Part shown: in pieces, positions 60,767 through 64,000 of the stretch
Numbering within the stretch: the first letter of the stretch is position 1
Layout: each line of letters starts with the position of its first letter
Source of the DNA: Siculibacillus lacustris
Lineage (GTDB): Bacteria > Pseudomonadota > Alphaproteobacteria > Rhizobiales > Ancalomicrobiaceae
Length of the DNA stretch: 64,000 nt
NCBI RefSeq assembly: GCF_004328075.1
Contig: NZ_SJFN01000010.1
Location: forward strand, 124,001 to 188,000
Direction: 5' to 3'
The notes under the pieces: model-generated
Told to the model about the DNA's origin: nothing
Databases searched by the model: none
Seen by the model: the letters and a program-made list of their open reading frames with translations, nothing else
Position numbers and translations under genes: made by a program

Positions 60767-63138
60767 GCCTCGCCGAGACGCCGCCAGGTGCGATCGAGAA
60801 GGGCGCGGGCGTCGCGACAGGCGCTGGCCAGATCGTTCGCGGGGCCGGTGATCGCGCCGTCGCGAGTCCCGCGGGCGGTGGTCTCGACCGCGGCGGCGCG
60901 GGCGGCGAGTGCCGCGAGCCCGACATGGGCGGAGGCGCTCTTCAGGCGATGGGCGATCTCGGCGATCGCCGCGCGGTCGCCGGTCGCCGCGCAGCGTTCG
61001 AGATCGGCGGGCAGATCGGCGGTGGTGGCGGCGAAGGCGGCGACGATGCGGCCGGTCGGCGCGGCGCCGAGGACAGCGACATGGCCGGCGAGCACCGTCT
61101 CGTCGATGGTGGCGGGTTCGATCCCCGCCGCCGGTTCGGGATCGACGGGCGGGGCCGGCGGCGGGGCGGCGGCGATCACCCGGCGCAGCGTCGCCTCGAG
61201 CCGGTCGAGATGGAACGGCTTGCCGAGGAAGTCGTTCATGCCGGCGGCGATACAGGCTTCGATGTCGGCCTTCAGGACCTGGGCGGACAGCGCGACGATC
61301 GGGATCGCCGCCTTGGCGGGATCGGCCAGTGCACGGATCCGGCGGGTCACCTCGAGGCCGTCCATGTCGGGCAGGCGCAGGTCCATCAGCACCAGATGAT
61401 GGCGGCCGGACTCGATGCAGGCGAGGGCGTCGGCACCGGTGGCGGCGATGGTGGCGCGATGGCCGGCGCGCTCCAGGAGGCCGCCGGCGACCATCGAGTT
61501 GACCTCGTTGTCCTCGACCACCAGCACGTCGAGCGAGGCCGGCAGCGGCGGCGCATCGGCGTCGCTGCCGGCGCGGCGGGCCGGTTCCAGGCCGAGGCCG
61601 CGCTCGAAGGGCACGGTGAACCAGAAACGGCTGCCCTCGCCGAGGCGGCTGTCGACGCCGATCTCGCCGCCGAAGCGCTGGACCAGGCTGCGGCAGATGG
61701 CGAGCCCCAGACCGCTGCCGCCGAAGCGGCGGGCGACCGAGCCGTCGGACTGGGTGAAGGGTTCGAAGATCGAGGCGAGCTTGGATTCGGCGATGCCCAT
61801 GCCGGTGTCGGCGACCACGAAGCGCAGCATCCAGGCGTCGCCGGGCCCCGAGACGTCCTCGATCGCCAGCCAGACGGTGCCGCTCTCGGTGAACTTGACG
61901 GCATTGCCGATCAGATTGAGCAGGATCTGGCGCAGTTTGCCGGGATCGCCGACCACCGTCGGCAGGCGCGGCGTCTCGAGGATCAGGCGCAGGTCGGGCT
62001 TGCGGCGGGCGAGCGGCTGCATCAGGCCGAAGACGTCGTCGATCACCGCGGCGACCGAGAACTCGATGTGTTCGAGATCGAGCACCCCGGCCTCGATCTT
62101 GGAATAGTCGAGGATGTCGGAGACCACCGAGGACAGCATCTCGCCGGAGCGGGCGATCGCCTCGACCTTGTCGTGGTCCTGGTCGTCGAGCGGACGCTCG
62201 CGCAGCAACTCGGCGAGCCCGAGGATGCCGTGGATCGGGGTGCGGATCTCGTGGCTCATGGTGGCGAGGAAGGCCGACTTGGCGCGATCGGCGCGTTCGG
62301 CGTCTTCGGTGGCGCGGCGATATTCGGTGATGTCGACCAGGATCACCACGGTGCCGAGGTATTTCTCCGAGACGTCGAGCATCCGCTGGGTCTTGATGTC
62401 GAACCAGCGCGGCCCGAGGTTGGTCGGCAGCCGGCGCTCGCAGGCGAGATCGGCGCCGCCGACCAGATCGAGACCGAGGATCTCGGCCATCGGCACCCGC
62501 GCGTCGCCGTAGTAGCGCGCGCCGGGGGCGTCGCCGGCTCCGAACAGGGCGAAGGCGGCGTGGTTGAGGTTCTCGACCGCCCCGGTCTCGTCGATCAGCA
62601 CCACCGGATCGTTGAGGCTCTCGAAGATGGTCAGATACTTGTTCTTCTCGTTGGTCATCGCCCGGTTCTGGGCGCGCAGCTGATCGAACTGCTCGTCGGC
62701 GGGGCGGCCGGCCCATTCGTCGCAGAAGCCGACTTCGACCCGGTCGAAGAAGTTCTCCACCAGATCGGCGGCGGCGGCGCGCTCCTCCGGCGCGAGGTCG
62801 GTCGCGGCGACCAGATCGAGATAGGACCGGCGGTAGCTCTTCATCAGGCCGAGGAACAGCCCGAGAGTGATGCCGCGGGTGCGGTGGCGGCGCGCCGCCT
62901 CGATGCCGTAGCGGGCGATCGGATCGCGGGCATAGTCGGGCTCGGCCGACACCGCGGCGATCGTGCGGCCTTCGGCGAGGGCGGCCAGCAGCGGTTCCGA
63001 CAGACCGCGGATCGAAGCGAGCCAGGCCTGTTCGAGGGTCGAGGTGAAGGGCGTGAAGCCGCGCTGCTTGGCATAGTGGATGATCCGGGCGGTGAGCCAC
63101 TTCTCGCCCCCGGCGACGATGTCGTGCAGCCGTTCCAT
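60748..63138 (-). CDS. dorS: Hybrid sensor histidine kinase DorS, apparently soluble
   Basis: The 796-residue protein has an unassigned helical N-terminal domain (about 1-160), a PAS domain (about 165-275), a histidine kinase core with His296 in ATMSHEIRTP, and N, G1 and G2 boxes to about 510. The receiver has Asp586 in VLMDLRLPDMDG. An HPt domain with His730 in AEIAHRLKSASAHVG follows. The relay would run His296-Asp586-His730 to Asp55 of DorR. TorS of E. coli has periplasmic sensing; here I see no transmembrane segment, so the signal should be cytoplasmic. The dorS name rests on location beside dorR. Confidence 0.88.
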   Translation of the reverse strand: MERLHDIVAGGEKWLTARIIHYAKQRGFTPFTSTLEQAWLASIRGLSEPLLAALAEGRTIAAVSAEPDYARDPIARYGIEAARRHRTRGITLGLFLGLMKSYRRSYLDLVAATDLAPEERAAAADLVENFFDRVEVGFCDEWAGRPADEQFDQLRAQNRAMTNEKNKYLTIFESLNDPVVLIDETGAVENLNHAAFALFGAGDAPGARYYGDARVPMAEILGLDLVGGADLACERRLPTNLGPRWFDIKTQRMLDVSEKYLGTVVILVDITEYRRATEDAERADRAKSAFLATMSHEIRTPIHGILGLAELLRERPLDDQDHDKVEAIARSGEMLSSVVSDILDYSKIEAGVLDLEHIEFSVAAVIDDVFGLMQPLARRKPDLRLILETPRLPTVVGDPGKLRQILLNLIGNAVKFTESGTVWLAIEDVSGPGDAWMLRFVVADTGMGIAESKLASIFEPFTQSDGSVARRFGGSGLGLAICRSLVQRFGGEIGVDSRLGEGSRFWFTVPFERGLGLEPARRAGSDADAPPLPASLDVLVVEDNEVNSMVAGGLLERAGHRATIAATGADALACIESGRHHLVLMDLRLPDMDGLEVTRRIRALADPAKAAIPIVALSAQVLKADIEACIAAGMNDFLGKPFHLDRLEATLRRVIAAAPPPAPPVDPEPAAGIEPATIDETVLAGHVAVLGAAPTGRIVAAFAATTADLPADLERCAATGDRAAIAEIAHRLKSASAHVGLAALAARAAAVETTARGTRDGAITGPANDLASACRDARALLDRTWRRLGEAQPAKT

Positions 63139-63241
63139 GACGTCTCCTCTTCGCCGCGAAGGCTATCGGAAGGCGTGCGCGCCCGCCATCCGGCGAACCA
63201 TCCAGGGGCGGGGTCGGGGCGGGGGCGCGGAACGGCGGCGA

Positions 63242-64000
63242 TCAGGCGGCTTCGCGGGTCTCGGCGCGCTCGGTGGCGGCGCGGACGATCGCCGGGATCT
63301 CGGCGCGCACCCGTTCGGACGAGCGGCGCATGTCGCCGGAGACGCCGACCACGGCTTCGGCGGATGCCGTCGAGCGGTCGACCATGCCGGCGATGTCGAT
63401 CATCCGGGCGGCGACGTCGTCGACCGCGCCGCTCGCCTCCTGGATGGCGGCGGAGAACGAGCCCATGGCGGTGCGCTGCTCCTCCATCGCCGCGGCGATC
63501 GCCCCGGAGACGCCGTCGATCTCGACGATCTCGGCGGCGATGGTGCGGATCGACTCGACGGCGTCGCGCGACGCGGTCTGGATCTCGACGACCTTGCGGC
63601 CGATCTCCTCGGTGGAATGGGCGGTCTGGCCGGCCAGCGCCTTGACCTCCTGGGCGACGATGGCGAAGCCACGGCCGGCGGTGCCGGCGCGGGCCGCTTC
63701 GATCGTCGCATTGAGGGCGAGCAGATTGGTCCGCCCGGCGATCTGGGTGATGGTCGCGACGATCGCGTCGATGTCGGCGGTGACCCGGGTCAGGCCGTCG
63801 ATCACCGCATGCGACCGGGTCGCACGGTCGACGGCGTCGCGGGTCAGCTGCGACGAGCGGCCGACCTGATCGGCGATCTCGCCGATCGCCAGGGTGACCT
63901 GGGTGGTCATGGCGGCGGCCTGGGCGTTGAGCTCGCGGGTGGTGGCGGCGGAGGACGCGGCGACGGTGGTCGCGGCATGGGCGGCGCGCAGGGTCGCGAG
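63242..64000 (-). CDS. Methyl-accepting chemotaxis protein, C-terminal part (cut by window end)
   Basis: The frame is open from beyond the right edge of the window to the stop at 63242, so only the last 252 residues are seen. They contain the highly conserved signalling tip ([47 protein letters not shown]) and the surrounding Ala-rich methylation helices. It relays signals to CheA and CheW. There is no C-terminal CheR-tethering pentapeptide. The sensing domain lies outside the window. A smaller internal ATG at 63910 is not the true start. Confidence 0.93.
   Translation of the reverse strand, partial: LATLRAAHAATTVAASSAATTRELNAQAAAMTTQVTLAIGEIADQVGRSSQLTRDAVDRATRSHAVIDGLTRVTADIDAIVATITQIAGRTNLLALNATIEAARAGTAGRGFAIVAQEVKALAGQTAHSTEEIGRKVVEIQTASRDAVESIRTIAAEIVEIDGVSGAIAAAMEEQRTAMGSFSAAIQEASGAVDDVAARMIDIAGMVDRSTASAEAVVGVSGDMRRSSERVRAEIPAIVRAATERAETREAA

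Noticed and set aside
59759-63100. A leftward open frame of over 1100 codons in another phase across dorR and dorS
   Set aside because: It is the shifted-frame shadow of dorS plus dorC; the dorS frame carries all kinase, receiver and HPt motifs.

Overview
The window comes from a very GC-rich alphaproteobacterium, most likely a member of the Hyphomicrobiales or a photosynthetic or facultatively anaerobic relative. Three things point there: the ChvE-GguAB sugar transporter with a divergent GbpR-type LysR regulator, a heterotetrameric sarcosine oxidase operon (soxBDAG), and a Rhodobacter-style dorCDA DMSO/TMAO respiratory operon with dorR and dorS. Almost every kilobase is coding. I see no rRNA, tRNA, CRISPR array, transposase or phage gene. 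The left edge is intergenic; the right edge cuts a chemoreceptor gene.

Layout. 0.2-5.4 kb: a fucU mutarotase gene, then a leftward ABC importer operon (binding protein, two permeases, ATPase) ending in a HAD phosphatase. 5.7-7.4 kb: a thiamine-diphosphate enzyme. 7.5-16.3 kb: a galactose/arabinose block with galT-galK, the chvE-gguA-gguB transporter (gguB is broken), a divergent gbpR, and an AraC regulator. 16.5-20.4 kb: araBDA, the isomerase pathway for L-arabinose. 20.9-24.3 kb: ackA-pta. 25.3-30.0 kb: a YtfQRT-YjfF-type furanose transporter. 30.2-35.3 kb: soxBDAG. 35.4-37.3 kb: a leftward amino-acid-type binding protein and a TetR regulator. 37.8-40.8 kb: a DUF692/DUF2063 pair (bufB, bufC) and a chromate transporter. 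40.9-41.9 kb: a 3-hydroxyacyl-CoA dehydrogenase-like gene behind an FNR/FixK box. 41.9-55.0 kb: an exopolysaccharide cluster of seven overlapping leftward genes plus a divergent Wzz/BY-kinase-like gene and an FkbM methyltransferase. 55.0-63.1 kb: mobB, dorA, dorD, dorC, dorR and dorS. 63.2-64.0 kb: a partial methyl-accepting chemotaxis protein.

How the parts fit. The strongest regulatory picture is an arabinose regulon. The encoded AraC keeps the sugar-contacting residues of E. coli AraC. Two sites, one before araB and one about 670 bases before the ytfQ-like gene, share a tandem half-site layout with 21-base spacing and a -10 hexamer at the same distance. That is nearly the geometry of the E. 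coli araI1-I2 promoter. The YtfQRT-YjfF-type system is therefore probably the arabinose importer here, which may also explain how the broken gguB is tolerated. A second inferred regulon links soxBDAG to the binding-protein gene at 35.4-36.5 kb through a shared CCATAC-N6-GTAT operator, plausibly read by the TetR protein encoded next to it. The dor block is self-contained: molybdenum cofactor gene, enzyme, chaperone, pentaheme electron donor and a phosphorelay.

Other points of interest are strong hairpins placed directly after three different binding-protein genes, a fused double alpha/beta hydrolase with unusual nucleophile elbows in the polysaccharide operon, a polysaccharide co-polymerase whose Walker A lysine is replaced by arginine, and bufBC without a visible bufferin precursor. 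No wholly new multi-gene system is evident. The best candidates for something undescribed are the arabinose regulon wiring, the TetR/sox link and the polysaccharide cluster.
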